Source: CAXDRM01 sp963991775
GTDB lineage: Bacteria > Pseudomonadota > Alphaproteobacteria > Rickettsiales > JABIRX01
DNA length: 57,441 nucleotides
Assembly (NCBI GenBank): GCA_963991775.1
Contig: CAXDRM010000001.1
Span: forward strand, 1 to 57,441
Direction of reading: 5' to 3'
In this document: piece after piece, positions 35,525 through 44,503 of the stretch
Layout: every line of letters starts with the position of its first letter
Position numbering within the stretch: the stretch's first letter is position 1
Translations under genes and position numbers: made by a program
Notes under the pieces: model-generated
Told to the model about the DNA's origin: nothing
Seen by the model: only the letters and a program-made list of their open reading frames with translations
The model's database searches: none

Positions 35525-36532
35525 TTAAATCGTAACTCCTTGAGCTTTAAGATCCTCAAGATTCTTAAAATAAATTTGTGAAATATAACGGCGGCCTTTA
35601 GCCCCTCTTTTTAGCTGAATAACTATTTCAACCACATTTTTGATATAGGCTGCAACTTGATCAGGTGGCAAACCAAGACCTGCCTGCATTACCATCATTT
35701 TTAATTGCTCTAAAGCCATATCGGGAGTATCAGCGTGCAATGTAGAAATTGAACCAGGGTGACCAGTATTAATAGCACGCAAAAAACTAAATGCCTCTGT
35801 ACCTCGCAACTCACCCACAATGATACGATCTGGTCTTAATCTTAAACATGCTTCAATCAAATCTTGTGTAGTGACATTAGCACGACCTTGTCCACCTTTG
35901 GATGCTAAAAGATGCACTCGATTTGGATGTGAACTTAGATCAACCTCTCGAGCATCTTCTACTGTAATCAATCTTTCATCTTTAGGTATTGAACGCAAAG
36001 CTGCGTTAGTAAAAGTAGTTTTACCAGTTGAAGTACCACCACTAATAATGATGTTTTTCTTATATTTAATAGCATGTTCCAAGAAGCTTTTAGTATCTTT
36101 CTTTTTAAGAAAACGAGCTAATTCTATATCTTTTTCATCAACCTCTTCCTCATAAGTAGTACTATCAAAAGCACCCATTTTTTCATAATCATCTAAAGTC
36201 CATTTCAAGGTAGATTGCTTTCTAATTGAAAAAATGATGGTACCTGGCTCACAAGCTGGTGGGAAGACAATTTGTACACGATAACCAGCTGGCAAAGTAG
36301 CAGATAAAAGTGGGGCTTCTTCACTGATACGTTGTTCTGTGGATTGCGCAATTAATCTACTTAATGATTTTAAATGATTTAAATTAAATTCTGGAATCTC
36401 AACCCGCTCTAAATCACCCATTTTCTCAACCCAAGCCTCACCTGGTCTATTAATTGAAACCTCATTCACGCCATCTTGATCAAAAACTTTTTTAAGTGGC
36501 AGTAGGTAAGTATCTAAAGCAGTAAAACTCAT
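35525..36532 (-). CDS. virB11: Type IV secretion ATPase VirB11
   Basis: 335 aa. Walker A GGTSTGKT (165-172), Asp box VEDARE (191-196), Walker B RIIVGELRG (236-244) and His box GHPGSISTLHAD (257-268) are all intact. The N-terminal half is the membrane-proximal domain. Hexameric cytoplasmic ATPase of the P-type (rvh-like) secretion machine. Start overlaps the virB10 stop (ATGA). In Rickettsia virD4 follows; here the cluster stops at an inverted repeat. Confidence 0.97.
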   Translation of the reverse strand: MSFTALDTYLLPLKKVFDQDGVNEVSINRPGEAWVEKMGDLERVEIPEFNLNHLKSLSRLIAQSTEQRISEEAPLLSATLPAGYRVQIVFPPACEPGTIIFSIRKQSTLKWTLDDYEKMGAFDSTTYEEEVDEKDIELARFLKKKDTKSFLEHAIKYKKNIIISGGTSTGKTTFTNAALRSIPKDERLITVEDAREVDLSSHPNRVHLLASKGGQGRANVTTQDLIEACLRLRPDRIIVGELRGTEAFSFLRAINTGHPGSISTLHADTPDMALEQLKMMVMQAGLGLPPDQVAAYIKNVVEIVIQLKRGAKGRRYISQIYFKNLEDLKAQGVTI

Positions 36533-37896
36533 TTTATAAACAGCAACTCATTTTGGTTATCAGAAAATACATTATCTGGGAAAACTAAATCTCGATTAAC
36601 GAAGACTTTGATTCTAGTACCATGCGGTATAGTAATAGTTGGCGCAGTATTTAAAATACCATCTAACACTGTTTCCGCTGTATCACTAATATCAGAAATT
36701 ATGGTCTGGCCGGCAATATCAGATACAGATACTGTGGTAGTTTCATCACCGCTTGAATCTGTTTCTGTAGTTTGGCCATTAGTACTAGATATTTCTTCAA
36801 CCGCTAAAGCTGTACCAACTGTAAGTAAGCTTAATAAAATCGAATTGTTGAATAATTCTAAATATTTATTATCTACACTACCTCCTACACCAGATCTACC
36901 AAATTGATCTGTTGCTGGTGAACCAATTTGAATATCTATCGCATCAGGTCTGATTAAACGATTCCAAGTAATTAATACTCTTGTTTGACCACGCTGCACA
37001 CCATTATCATATGAACCAATGAGTCGAGAACCTCTAGGCACCAAAATCTGTCTGCCAAAATCTGCAAATATATCACGAGATACAATAGCTCTTACTTTTC
37101 CTTCTAAATCGGTATTTACTGCTGTTTCAAGCACAGCATCTATTAATTTACCTTCCGCTATGGTTCTCTCAGGAAACTCAATGCGTGTTGCTTGCGCCTG
37201 TTCAGCTTCAGAAACAGCTATTGGAGTAAGAGCCTCTCCAGAAAGTGTGGTACTATCACCAGTAAAACCATTTTTTAACATAATTGAAGGCACTTCTTCA
37301 GGAACTGATTGAGTTGTGACTTCCGGTGTAGCAAGTATATCACTATTTAAATTATCACCTACTTCACCCTGTATAACCTCATCAGGAAATAGTACATTTT
37401 GGTCATCTCCAGACTGATTAAGCTGATTTAATTCACTAAAAATATCATCCTCTGCAAATTCTGGACTAATATCAAAATCACTAGCAGAAGGAACCTCTTC
37501 TAGCGATAGGGTTGGCAATTCTGGTACTTCGAGCTCTACCATCTCAACTACAGGATTTTCTTGCGGAGAAACTTCATCTATTAATGGCTTTACTTCATCT
37601 TCAGGAAAAGGCTCAACATTATATACTGGCGCTTGTTCATCATTTCTAGCTTCGTCAAATACTTTTACCTCATTAGCTTCTTCCACACTTTCTTCCTCTC
37701 CTGAACCTAACATCACATATAAAACTACTGCAGCAAAAACTATCAGGATAATTATACCCATAATTTTGCTAGAATTAGTAGCAGCAACCGCGGTACTTTG
37801 GTCTTCTATATCAGCATCATAAGACTCATCACCATAATCGGCAAAATCTTGTTCTTGCTCTTGGGCTTGCGCTGGTAAGTTATTCTGATCATCCAT
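36529..37896 (-). CDS. virB10: Type IV secretion core protein VirB10
   Basis: 455 aa. Acidic cytoplasmic tail (1-42), single transmembrane helix (about 46-64), long acidic and Pro-containing periplasmic linker (about 65-240), then the TrbI/VirB10 beta-barrel domain with PRGSRLIGSYDN, RVLITWNRLIRPD and the C-terminal PHGTRIKVFVNRDLVF. The antenna helices fall near 345-370. It spans both membranes in the core complex with VirB7 and VirB9. Eight-base overlap with virB9. Confidence 0.96.
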   Translation of the reverse strand: MDDQNNLPAQAQEQEQDFADYGDESYDADIEDQSTAVAATNSSKIMGIIILIVFAAVVLYVMLGSGEEESVEEANEVKVFDEARNDEQAPVYNVEPFPEDEVKPLIDEVSPQENPVVEMVELEVPELPTLSLEEVPSASDFDISPEFAEDDIFSELNQLNQSGDDQNVLFPDEVIQGEVGDNLNSDILATPEVTTQSVPEEVPSIMLKNGFTGDSTTLSGEALTPIAVSEAEQAQATRIEFPERTIAEGKLIDAVLETAVNTDLEGKVRAIVSRDIFADFGRQILVPRGSRLIGSYDNGVQRGQTRVLITWNRLIRPDAIDIQIGSPATDQFGRSGVGGSVDNKYLELFNNSILLSLLTVGTALAVEEISSTNGQTTETDSSGDETTTVSVSDIAGQTIISDISDTAETVLDGILNTAPTITIPHGTRIKVFVNRDLVFPDNVFSDNQNELLFIK

Positions 37897-38812
37897 TTGG
37901 ATTATTTGTGAAATTTAATTTTTTTTCATTAAAAACACAGACTACATCTCTGTTATTACGTAGGCTAAATTGCCAAGCAGTATTACGCACTTTTACCAAA
38001 CCATTTTCTACGCTATATGTCGCAGCTGTTTCACTACCATCACGATTCACATAAAAAATATCTGGTAATAAATTATCAGCAAATTCAAAGTAAGTATTAA
38101 TACCATCATCATAGATTTTTACCGGAGAAATCTCAGTATTAGTGCCCACCACACTGTAATTATAATTATAGGATAATTCTGGGTTAATCTTATTTTCTGC
38201 CTGATTAGCAATATTACCTAGAAAAGCATCATTTTCTTGCAAACTTACCTCCTCTTCAGCAGGAACCTGCGGAGCTGGTGGTATTGGTGGAACCGGATTT
38301 TGTACAGGAGCTACAGGTGGAGTTTGCGGTATAGATTGTAAGTTATTTTGCTCTACCGGCAATAAATTATATTGCTCTAAAGGCTTTTTGATTTTTACCG
38401 TTTGCATAAAATCATAAGTTGTTTCAGGGTAGAAAAACTTAGCTACCAATACCAGCTCAGCATCTATTTGATCAAGAGGCAAATCACTAGAAATAATTTC
38501 AAAGTGATATGGTCTTTGCTCAGTAATAACGGTTAAATTAGTTTGCACTGATTTTTGTTTTGGCCTAATAAATAAACGATTATCTACCTGGGTCATATCC
38601 CAACCATAACTATCTCCTAAGGTAATTACTTTTAGCTCTTCTGTCTCAGGGAATTCGATATATGATTGATAATTATGGTGAAATTTTAGATTAAAAACCT
38701 CGGTCGGGCTATAAATCAAAGTTTTGATACGCGCATCCGTAGTAATTGGCACATAAGCTAGTGCCGAGGCACAGGTTAAAAAATAGCATAAAAATAATAT
38801 TAATTTCTTCAT
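37889..38812 (-). CDS. virB9: Type IV secretion core protein VirB9
   Basis: 307 aa. Signal peptide (1-19, ending ALA). The N-terminal VirB9 domain has TDARIKTLIYSPTEVFNLKF (about 25-44) and GWDMTQVDNRLFIRPK. A Pro-rich linker (about 158-184) leads to the C-terminal domain with PVKIYDDGINTYFEF, the outer-membrane-complex part. Periplasmic/outer-membrane partner of VirB7 and VirB10. Start overlaps the virB8 stop. Confidence 0.96.
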   Translation of the reverse strand: MKKLILFLCYFLTCASALAYVPITTDARIKTLIYSPTEVFNLKFHHNYQSYIEFPETEELKVITLGDSYGWDMTQVDNRLFIRPKQKSVQTNLTVITEQRPYHFEIISSDLPLDQIDAELVLVAKFFYPETTYDFMQTVKIKKPLEQYNLLPVEQNNLQSIPQTPPVAPVQNPVPPIPPAPQVPAEEEVSLQENDAFLGNIANQAENKINPELSYNYNYSVVGTNTEISPVKIYDDGINTYFEFADNLLPDIFYVNRDGSETAATYSVENGLVKVRNTAWQFSLRNNRDVVCVFNEKKLNFTNNPNG

Positions 38813-39579
38813 CTATCAGCTACAAAATCTTCATTCACACGATATTCAACCACTCTAAAACCCAAAGGATTAATTAATCTTTCTTCCAAAGAAATGTTCA
38901 AATTAGCAAACTGATATTGCATATATATAATTTTATGCTCTTCCTTAACTATAGAATTACCACGTAAATGCTTGACTAAAATTCTGATTTGTTTGGCGCC
39001 ATCAATATCTTGCATTGATTTAATCTTAACTTCTAATCTGATTCTTCTTTCATAAAGATTAACTGGGCTGTTTTCATTTCTGGTAGATACTAAATTTCTA
39101 AAGTTACGATAAATTACCGCATTAGAGAATAATCTTACTACCTTGTGATAATCATAACTATAAGTACGATAATCATAACCTTCTCTGGCACGCACATAAG
39201 TATAAATAAAATATTGTTGAATTACCTCATCAGCAGTAAATTCTTTGATTGAAACTTGATCTACCACAGTTGGTATACCGGTTTTTTCTTCTATCTCAAC
39301 AATGAAAGGCTCAATTGATTTATTTTGGCTAATCTGATTTATATAAAGCATCCCTCCAAAAATGGCTAAGGTAGCTGCTACAACTAATAAAAATAAAAAA
39401 TTTCTTTGAATGACAACGATAGTATATCTATCTTGATACCAGTTACGTTTTTCAATAGTTTTTTTAGCTTTTTTTTGCGCTTTATTATCAGCCATTTTAC
39501 TAGCTGATAATTGCTTTTTATTTTGAACCAATGCTTGAGATTCAGCTACTTGCTTTTCCTGATTTTTCTTCTTGAACAT
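38809..39579 (-). CDS. virB8: Type IV secretion protein VirB8
   Basis: 256 aa. Basic cytoplasmic N-terminus (1-50), one transmembrane helix (about 58-80), then the NTF2-like periplasmic domain with YVRAREGYDYRTYSYDYHKVV, typical of VirB8. It is the assembly nucleator of the inner-membrane complex. Gene lies 12 bp after tsaB, so the secretion genes may be read from the tRNA-Phe/tsaB promoter. Rickettsia carry two virB8 copies; only one is here. Confidence 0.95.
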   Translation of the reverse strand: MFKKKNQEKQVAESQALVQNKKQLSASKMADNKAQKKAKKTIEKRNWYQDRYTIVVIQRNFLFLLVVAATLAIFGGMLYINQISQNKSIEPFIVEIEEKTGIPTVVDQVSIKEFTADEVIQQYFIYTYVRAREGYDYRTYSYDYHKVVRLFSNAVIYRNFRNLVSTRNENSPVNLYERRIRLEVKIKSMQDIDGAKQIRILVKHLRGNSIVKEEHKIIYMQYQFANLNISLEERLINPLGFRVVEYRVNEDFVADR

Positions 39580-39591
39580 TACAGCAATATT

Positions 39592-40215
39592 TTACCTTTT
39601 TTTAGCATAAGTGGGCCTAATGTAAAGTGGTTTGAATCTATACAAATTTGGCAAATTAGGCAATTTAAAAATATTTGCAAATTTCAAAGATTTATGACTC
39701 GTCAGCTGATAATCATTTGTAAAACCCAAAGGAAAATCACTAACTATAAAACTTTTCTTAGACAGCTCTGCCTGCAACATATCATGCGCAATAATTTTAG
39801 GCTCAGCAGCCAGGGTCAAATTATGATTGAGTTTTTGGTAATATGCTTCTTGTTTATTTTTTCCACAATTTATCAAAAGCTCTATTTGAGGATATTTTGC
39901 TATTTCAGACAAAAAATTACTCAGATAATAATGAAAATTACTAAGCGGTACCACCTTAATATCAGAGCTATGCAATAGACCTTTTAAAAATGCTAGCCCA
40001 ACTCTAATGCCAGTAAAACTGCCAGGGCCAATTAAAATTATTACTTCGCTAATTTCTGAAAACTTAATATTTTGCTCATCAAGAAACCCCTCTAAAAGCT
40101 CGGCTATATCTTCTGCTTGGTGACCTTCATGAGTAGAAATTTTTTCTAAAATTTGTTCATCTCTAGCAAGAGCAATTTGTATAATTCCTACAGTAGTATC
40201 GATAGCAAGCTTCAT
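39592..40215 (-). CDS. tsaB: tRNA threonylcarbamoyladenosine synthesis protein TsaB
   Basis: 207 aa. MKLAIDTTVG and LIGPGSFTGIRVGLAFLKGL are the ASKHA-fold signatures of TsaB, the partner that activates TsaD for t6A37 on ANN-decoding tRNAs. Length is normal for a compact TsaB. It sits 17 bp after tRNA-Phe and 12 bp before virB8, so housekeeping tRNA modification and type IV secretion genes share a transcript. Confidence 0.93.
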   Translation of the reverse strand: MKLAIDTTVGIIQIALARDEQILEKISTHEGHQAEDIAELLEGFLDEQNIKFSEISEVIILIGPGSFTGIRVGLAFLKGLLHSSDIKVVPLSNFHYYLSNFLSEIAKYPQIELLINCGKNKQEAYYQKLNHNLTLAAEPKIIAHDMLQAELSKKSFIVSDFPLGFTNDYQLTSHKSLKFANIFKLPNLPNLYRFKPLYIRPTYAKKR

Positions 40216-40232
40216 GGTTTCTTAAAATTGAG

Positions 40233-40308
40233 TGGTGGTCAGGGGCGGAATCGAACCGCCGACACAAGGATTTTCAGTCCTTTGCTCTACCGACTGAGCT
40301 ACCTAACC
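40233..40308 (-). tRNA. tRNA-Phe (GAA anticodon)
   Basis: 76 nt with encoded CCA. Acceptor GGTTAGG pairs with CCTGACC (one G-T), discriminator A. Anticodon stem AAGGA/TCCTT holds CTGAAAA with anticodon GAA at 40273-40275. TΨC arm GGCGGTTCGATTCCGCC. Immediately upstream of tsaB on the same strand. Confidence 0.97.
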
Positions 40309-40414
40309 ACAATAAGCATGTTCTACATGCTATTTGCATTACTAAAAATTTTTAGAAATTGCAAAAGAGGTTTAGAGAGGGCTTTATAACTGAAAATCTG
40401 ATCTTATGTCAATA

Positions 40415-41422
40415 TTATAATTCAATCGGGCGAATAAAATGACAAGTATAACCACGTGGATTTTTTTGCAAGTAATCCTGATGATAATCTTCTGCAGCGT
40501 AAAATTCTCCGGCAGGAGTTATTTCAGTGACCACTTTACCTTTATAAAAACCTGCTTCATTTGCTAAATTTTTAACTTGTTCAGCTGTTTTCTTCTGCTG
40601 CTCATTCTGATAAAAAATTGCAGATCTATATTGCACACCAATATCATTACCTTGCTGATTTAAAGTAGTAGGATCATGAATCTTAAAAAAGAATTTTACT
40701 ATATCAGCATAAGAAATTTTTTGTGGATCAAAAACTACTTTCAAAGTTTCAGCATGACCGCCAATACCTTTACTTACTAATTCATAAGCAGGATCATTCA
40801 AAGTACCACCACTATATCCAACTTCCGTATTAATGACTCCAGGTAATTTACGAAATAATTCTTCCATACCCCAAAAGCAACCACCTGCTAATAAAGCTAC
40901 TTCACTTTTTTCTATATTTGCCTCAGCCTCTAAAACCTCTTCACCAAATAAAGCTAAATATTCAGCATAACCTTCTTTAGCTAAATCATCCTTATGAATA
41001 AAACGCAATGAAGCAGAATTAATACAGTAACGCATACCACCCTTATCTCGTGGCCCATCGTTAAACACATGACCTAAATGAGCATCAGATTTACTTGCTT
41101 TAACTTCGATTCTACTCATACCATGACTATAATCTTGATGCTCTGAGACAATTTCTTGATTAATAGGCTTAGTAAAACTTGGCCAACCCGTACCTGAATC
41201 AAATTTATCTAGCGAAGAAAATAATGGCTCACCTGTGGTTACATCAACATAAATACCAGGCTCTTTATTATCCCAATATTTATTATTAAAAGCAGGCTCA
41301 GTGCCACTATGTTGCGTAACATATTCTTGAATATCAGTTAGATTTTTAAGATTTTTTTTATATTTAGTTTCTGCCATAGCATTAGGAATAATTAAAATAA
41401 TAAATAATAAGATTTTTAGCAT
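40415..41422 (-). CDS. Exported methionine sulfoxide reductase MsrB-MsrA fusion
   Basis: 335 aa. Signal peptide (about 1-17, ending AMA). MsrB domain (about 22-145) with SGTGWPSFTKP, GHVFNDGP and catalytic Cys133 in RYCINSASL. MsrA domain (about 173-335) with GGCFWGMEE (catalytic Cys182), GYSGG and YHQDYL. The MsrB half lacks the two CxxC zinc pairs (YVDVTTGEPLF where zinc types carry Cys), so it is the zinc-free type. It repairs oxidised Met in periplasmic or surface proteins. No electron-donor module is attached. Confidence 0.95.
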   Translation of the reverse strand: MLKILLFIILIIPNAMAETKYKKNLKNLTDIQEYVTQHSGTEPAFNNKYWDNKEPGIYVDVTTGEPLFSSLDKFDSGTGWPSFTKPINQEIVSEHQDYSHGMSRIEVKASKSDAHLGHVFNDGPRDKGGMRYCINSASLRFIHKDDLAKEGYAEYLALFGEEVLEAEANIEKSEVALLAGGCFWGMEELFRKLPGVINTEVGYSGGTLNDPAYELVSKGIGGHAETLKVVFDPQKISYADIVKFFFKIHDPTTLNQQGNDIGVQYRSAIFYQNEQQKKTAEQVKNLANEAGFYKGKVVTEITPAGEFYAAEDYHQDYLQKNPRGYTCHFIRPIEL

Positions 41423-41583
41423 AAGTGACTTTCAATTTTATTAACATTATGCCTTTTTTTGCAGTACAGAACAAGTTACAAATTTGTAAAGCACAAGAAA
41501 GTTTGATCCGCACCTTATATAGCACGGTTAAAACCTCTATAAATATTTTAAAATTATTTTGCTAAAGAATTAAGCAAGATAAA

Positions 41584-41967
41584 TTATTGCTCTATCTCTA
41601 GAGATATATCCTCTTCTATTACTACATCATCTACTAGTGGAGCTTCCTCTGCTATCTCTGACTGAGCTTCGTCAGCTACTTTGGCCGCTTCAGCAGCAGC
41701 TTCTGCTTCTGCGTTGAATTTATTATATGTAGTAATTAATTTTTTACGTTTTTTACTGTAATATTTATAATCTTCATTTTCGGGATCAGCAGCCACAGCT
41801 TCTAAAAACAATTTAGCACAAGCATCATCAGCTACTGACTGACAATTTGCCTCGCTATAGTTTTTGATAATTTCTAAAAGTCTTTCATCATTAGCTTCAG
41901 GAGAGTCAACAAAATTTGCCTGAGCACCAAAAGATAATATACAAAGTAAAGCAGCTAGTTTTTTCAT
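41584..41967 (-). CDS. Small exported acidic protein, unknown
   Basis: About 127 aa from ATG 41967 (MKKLAALLCILSFGAQA), one base after the stop of a 25-codon ORF; an in-frame start 12 bases upstream lies inside that ORF. Signal peptide cleavage is expected near ANFVD. The mature part has two Cys (ANCQSVADDACAKLFLEA, probably a disulfide) and a strongly acidic C-terminus with EEAPLVDDVVIEEDIS. No family recognised. It may be cotranscribed with pgk. Confidence 0.6.
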   Translation of the reverse strand: MKKLAALLCILSFGAQANFVDSPEANDERLLEIIKNYSEANCQSVADDACAKLFLEAVAADPENEDYKYYSKKRKKLITTYNKFNAEAEAAAEAAKVADEAQSEIAEEAPLVDDVVIEEDISLEIEQ

Positions 41968-41968
41968 A

Positions 41969-42046
41969 TTAATAGTCATAAGTCATCGCTAAAATAATAA
42001 GTACTGTAGGTAAAAACAAAATAGCTAGTTCCATAATCAAGGCCAT
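41969..42046 (-). CDS. Possible 25-aa membrane micropeptide
   Basis: The frame reads MALIMELAILFLPTVLIILA and continues MTYDY to a TAA. GGAA about 7 nt upstream is a weak ribosome-binding site. It would be a single transmembrane span. Its stop is one base before the ATG of the exported acidic protein, fitting translational coupling, and it lies 49 bp after pgk. Below usual annotation size; supported only by composition and coupling. Confidence 0.45.
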   Translation of the reverse strand: MALIMELAILFLPTVLIILAMTYDY

Positions 42047-42095
42047 AAAATTTCCAGGAAAACAATAAACAAAGCATTTTTGTAAAGCAATGATT

Positions 42096-43304
42096 TTATT
42101 GCTTATAGTTTTTTTCTAATGCCTGTAAACCGTAAATACCCTCTCCTTTAAGCCATTCTAAAAACGCTCCTCCTCCTGTAGATAAATAAGTAAAGCTTTG
42201 TTTTAAACCAGAAGCCTTAAGAGCTGCTACCACATCTCCACCTCCAGCTATTGAGATTAATTTTCCTTGCGTAGTTAAGCTAGCTACTGTTCTTGCCAAA
42301 TCCTCTGTCGCTATATTAAATGGACGATATTCAAACGCGCCTAATGGACCATTCCACATAATAGTTTTACATTCTTGTAAAATTTGCGCCAAATTTATGC
42401 AACTGTCCGGACCAAGATCTAAAATCATTTTTTCAGCAGGAACTTTATCAACTGAAACAATCTCGCAATCATCGGGATTTTCTAACTTACTTGCAACTAC
42501 TACATCAGTTGGCAAAATGATCTGACAATTATGCTCTTTAGCTTTGGCTATAATTTCTGTTGCACTATTTAGCAAATCCTCTTCACATAAAGACTTACCT
42601 ACAGCATAGCCTTTAGCTTTTAAAAAAGTATTAGCCATACCGCCACCAATAATTAAAAAATCAGTTTTAGTAACTAAACTTGCTAAAACATCTAATTTAG
42701 TAGAAACTTTAGAACCACCAACTAAAGCGGCAAATGGTTGTTTAGGTGCTGCTAAAATAGCTGAAATGGTTTTAATTTCTTGGGCAAAAAGCAAACCAGC
42801 AGCTGCTGGCAACATACCAGCCAGACCAGTGATTGAAGCATGATCTCGATGTGAACAAGAAAAAGTATCATTAACAAAAATATCACCTAATTTTGCCAAA
42901 CCTTTGACAAATTCTGCATCATTCTTTTTTTCTCCAGGATAAAAACGTAAATTCTCTAAGAGTAGTACTTCTCCCTCTGCCAAATTAGCAACAGCTTTTT
43001 CTGCTTCACCACCAATACAATCAACTGCAAACTTAACCTGCAATCCATCTAAAAAGTCATTAATCGTATCAACTAATGGCGCTAGAGATAATTCAATATC
43101 AAATTTGCCTTTAGGGCGACCAAAATGCGAAATCAAAATTACTTTAGCTTGTTGTTCAACCAAATATTTTATCGTAGGAATTACTCGCTCTATGCGGGCA
43201 GCATCAACTATCTTTCCATGCAACATCGGCACATTCAAATCAACACGCACCAATATTCTTTTACCTTTTACGTCAAAATCTTGTATCTGGTTAATATCCT
43301 TCAT
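42096..43304 (-). CDS. pgk: Phosphoglycerate kinase
   Basis: About 402 aa from ATG 43304 (MKDINQIQDFDVKGKRILVR); a TTG just upstream would add four residues. VRVDLNVP, SHFGRPKG and GGGMANTFLKAKG are N-domain and hinge motifs; NGPLGAFE and SIAGGGDVVAALKASG are the nucleotide-binding C-domain signatures. It transfers phosphate between 1,3-bisphosphoglycerate and ADP. The upstream partner is the HU/IHF gene rather than gap, which usually precedes it. Confidence 0.97.
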   Translation of the reverse strand: MKDINQIQDFDVKGKRILVRVDLNVPMLHGKIVDAARIERVIPTIKYLVEQQAKVILISHFGRPKGKFDIELSLAPLVDTINDFLDGLQVKFAVDCIGGEAEKAVANLAEGEVLLLENLRFYPGEKKNDAEFVKGLAKLGDIFVNDTFSCSHRDHASITGLAGMLPAAAGLLFAQEIKTISAILAAPKQPFAALVGGSKVSTKLDVLASLVTKTDFLIIGGGMANTFLKAKGYAVGKSLCEEDLLNSATEIIAKAKEHNCQIILPTDVVVASKLENPDDCEIVSVDKVPAEKMILDLGPDSCINLAQILQECKTIMWNGPLGAFEYRPFNIATEDLARTVASLTTQGKLISIAGGGDVVAALKASGLKQSFTYLSTGGGAFLEWLKGEGIYGLQALEKNYKQ

Positions 43305-43316
43305 GGAACTTAGCAA

Positions 43317-43592
43317 TTAAGCTGAGATTTTATGCAGATTTTTACTGCATCTAAATGCTGGTAATGATTTACCTGGAACTTTGTGTAATTGCTCGGTATG
43401 TGGATTAAAAATCTCTCTTTCATTTAATCTTTTTAATTTAAAAACTCCGAAATTTCTAATTTCGATTCTTTCATCATTTTTTAAAGATTTTGCGATAGTT
43501 TGAAAGAATTTATCTACAACTAACTCAACATATTTCTCATCTAAAGAGACATATTTTTCTTTTAATTTTTTGATTAAAATTTTTCTTTCCAT
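43317..43592 (-). CDS. HU/IHF-family DNA-binding protein, IHF-beta-like
   Basis: 91 aa. It has the dimeric helix-arm fold: VELVVDKFFQTIAKSLKNDERIEIRNFGVFKLK is the conserved body and NP in REIFNPHT carries the intercalating Pro of the DNA arm. The end (LPAFRCSKNLHKI) departs from the usual FKPGKELR, with Cys where Pro-Gly normally sit. Position after rpsA and sppA matches ihfB. Start directly follows the sppA stop. Confidence 0.85.
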   Translation of the reverse strand: MERKILIKKLKEKYVSLDEKYVELVVDKFFQTIAKSLKNDERIEIRNFGVFKLKRLNEREIFNPHTEQLHKVPGKSLPAFRCSKNLHKISA

Positions 43593-44477
43593 CTAAAACA
43601 CCGCCAGTAATTGCATCATACCACTCATCTTAGAAATAAAATTTAGATTTAGCAATTTCTTTATTTTATTTTGTGGTGGCTCTAAAGAAAGTTGTTTAAT
43701 TTGAGTAACTAACACATTATTTTGCTGCAACCAGCTAAGCGCTGTATCACTATCACCTAAAGCATCTATTAAGTTTAACTCCTTAGCTTTTTTACCAATA
43801 AAAACCTTACCAGAAGATATTTCAGCTAATTGCTGATCATTTAATTTAGTACGACGCTCTGCTACAATAGCAAGAAATACTTCTTGTGATTGATCGATCA
43901 AATCTTGCAAATACGCCTTAGTATCAGCATCAGATTTTTCTGCAGGATGCGGAGCTGCTTTATATTTATCAGATTTAATAATTAAAGGGCTAATCCCAAT
44001 TTTTTGAGCTAATTCAGTAAGATCAAAACTTTGCAATAAAACACCAACTGAACCTGTTAAACTACCATTACTTGCTACAATATAATCCGAACCAAGAGCA
44101 GCCATATAAGCAGCGCTAGTTGCTTGATCACCAAGTACCGCAACTACAGGTTTAACCTGAGAAATTTGTAAAAACTTTTGGTAAAGCCTTTCACCTCCAA
44201 CGAAAGTACCACCTGGGCTGTTAATATTAACAATTACCGCCTGAATTTCGTCATTATCAACTATAGCATCAAGAACTTTATTACGCGCAGGATCATCAGC
44301 AATAAAGCCGGCTAGCTCTATCTCGGCAATATAACCTTCTCTAAAAATTTGCTTTTCGCCTTCGGGGAGTTGTAGCAATAAAAGTAAAGCTAAGATTAAT
44401 GCGATAAAACGCCATTTACTTAGCTTTTTCATAAAAACTTTGCGCTCAATCAGAGCCGATACTGCTTTACTAACCAT
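43593..44477 (-). CDS. sppA: Signal peptide peptidase SppA, short form
   Basis: 294 aa; a start at residue 16 (MKKLSKWRFI, 44432) is also possible. One membrane anchor (about 25-42), then the ClpP-like serine protease fold: VNINSPGGTFVGG, GDQATSAAYMAALGSDYI, GSLTGSVGVLLQ (nucleophile Ser region) and IIKSDKYKAAPHP with the catalytic Lys. Degrades cleaved signal peptides in the inner membrane. It lies 26 bp after rpsA. Confidence 0.92.
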   Translation of the reverse strand: MVSKAVSALIERKVFMKKLSKWRFIALILALLLLLQLPEGEKQIFREGYIAEIELAGFIADDPARNKVLDAIVDNDEIQAVIVNINSPGGTFVGGERLYQKFLQISQVKPVVAVLGDQATSAAYMAALGSDYIVASNGSLTGSVGVLLQSFDLTELAQKIGISPLIIKSDKYKAAPHPAEKSDADTKAYLQDLIDQSQEVFLAIVAERRTKLNDQQLAEISSGKVFIGKKAKELNLIDALGDSDTALSWLQQNNVLVTQIKQLSLEPPQNKIKKLLNLNFISKMSGMMQLLAVF

Positions 44478-44503
44478 TTGTGATAAATTTAAAACCTACA
44501 ATA

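Noticed and set aside
40153..40389. 78-aa forward frame
   Set aside because: It runs antisense through tRNA-Phe and the start of tsaB; it has no independent coding support.
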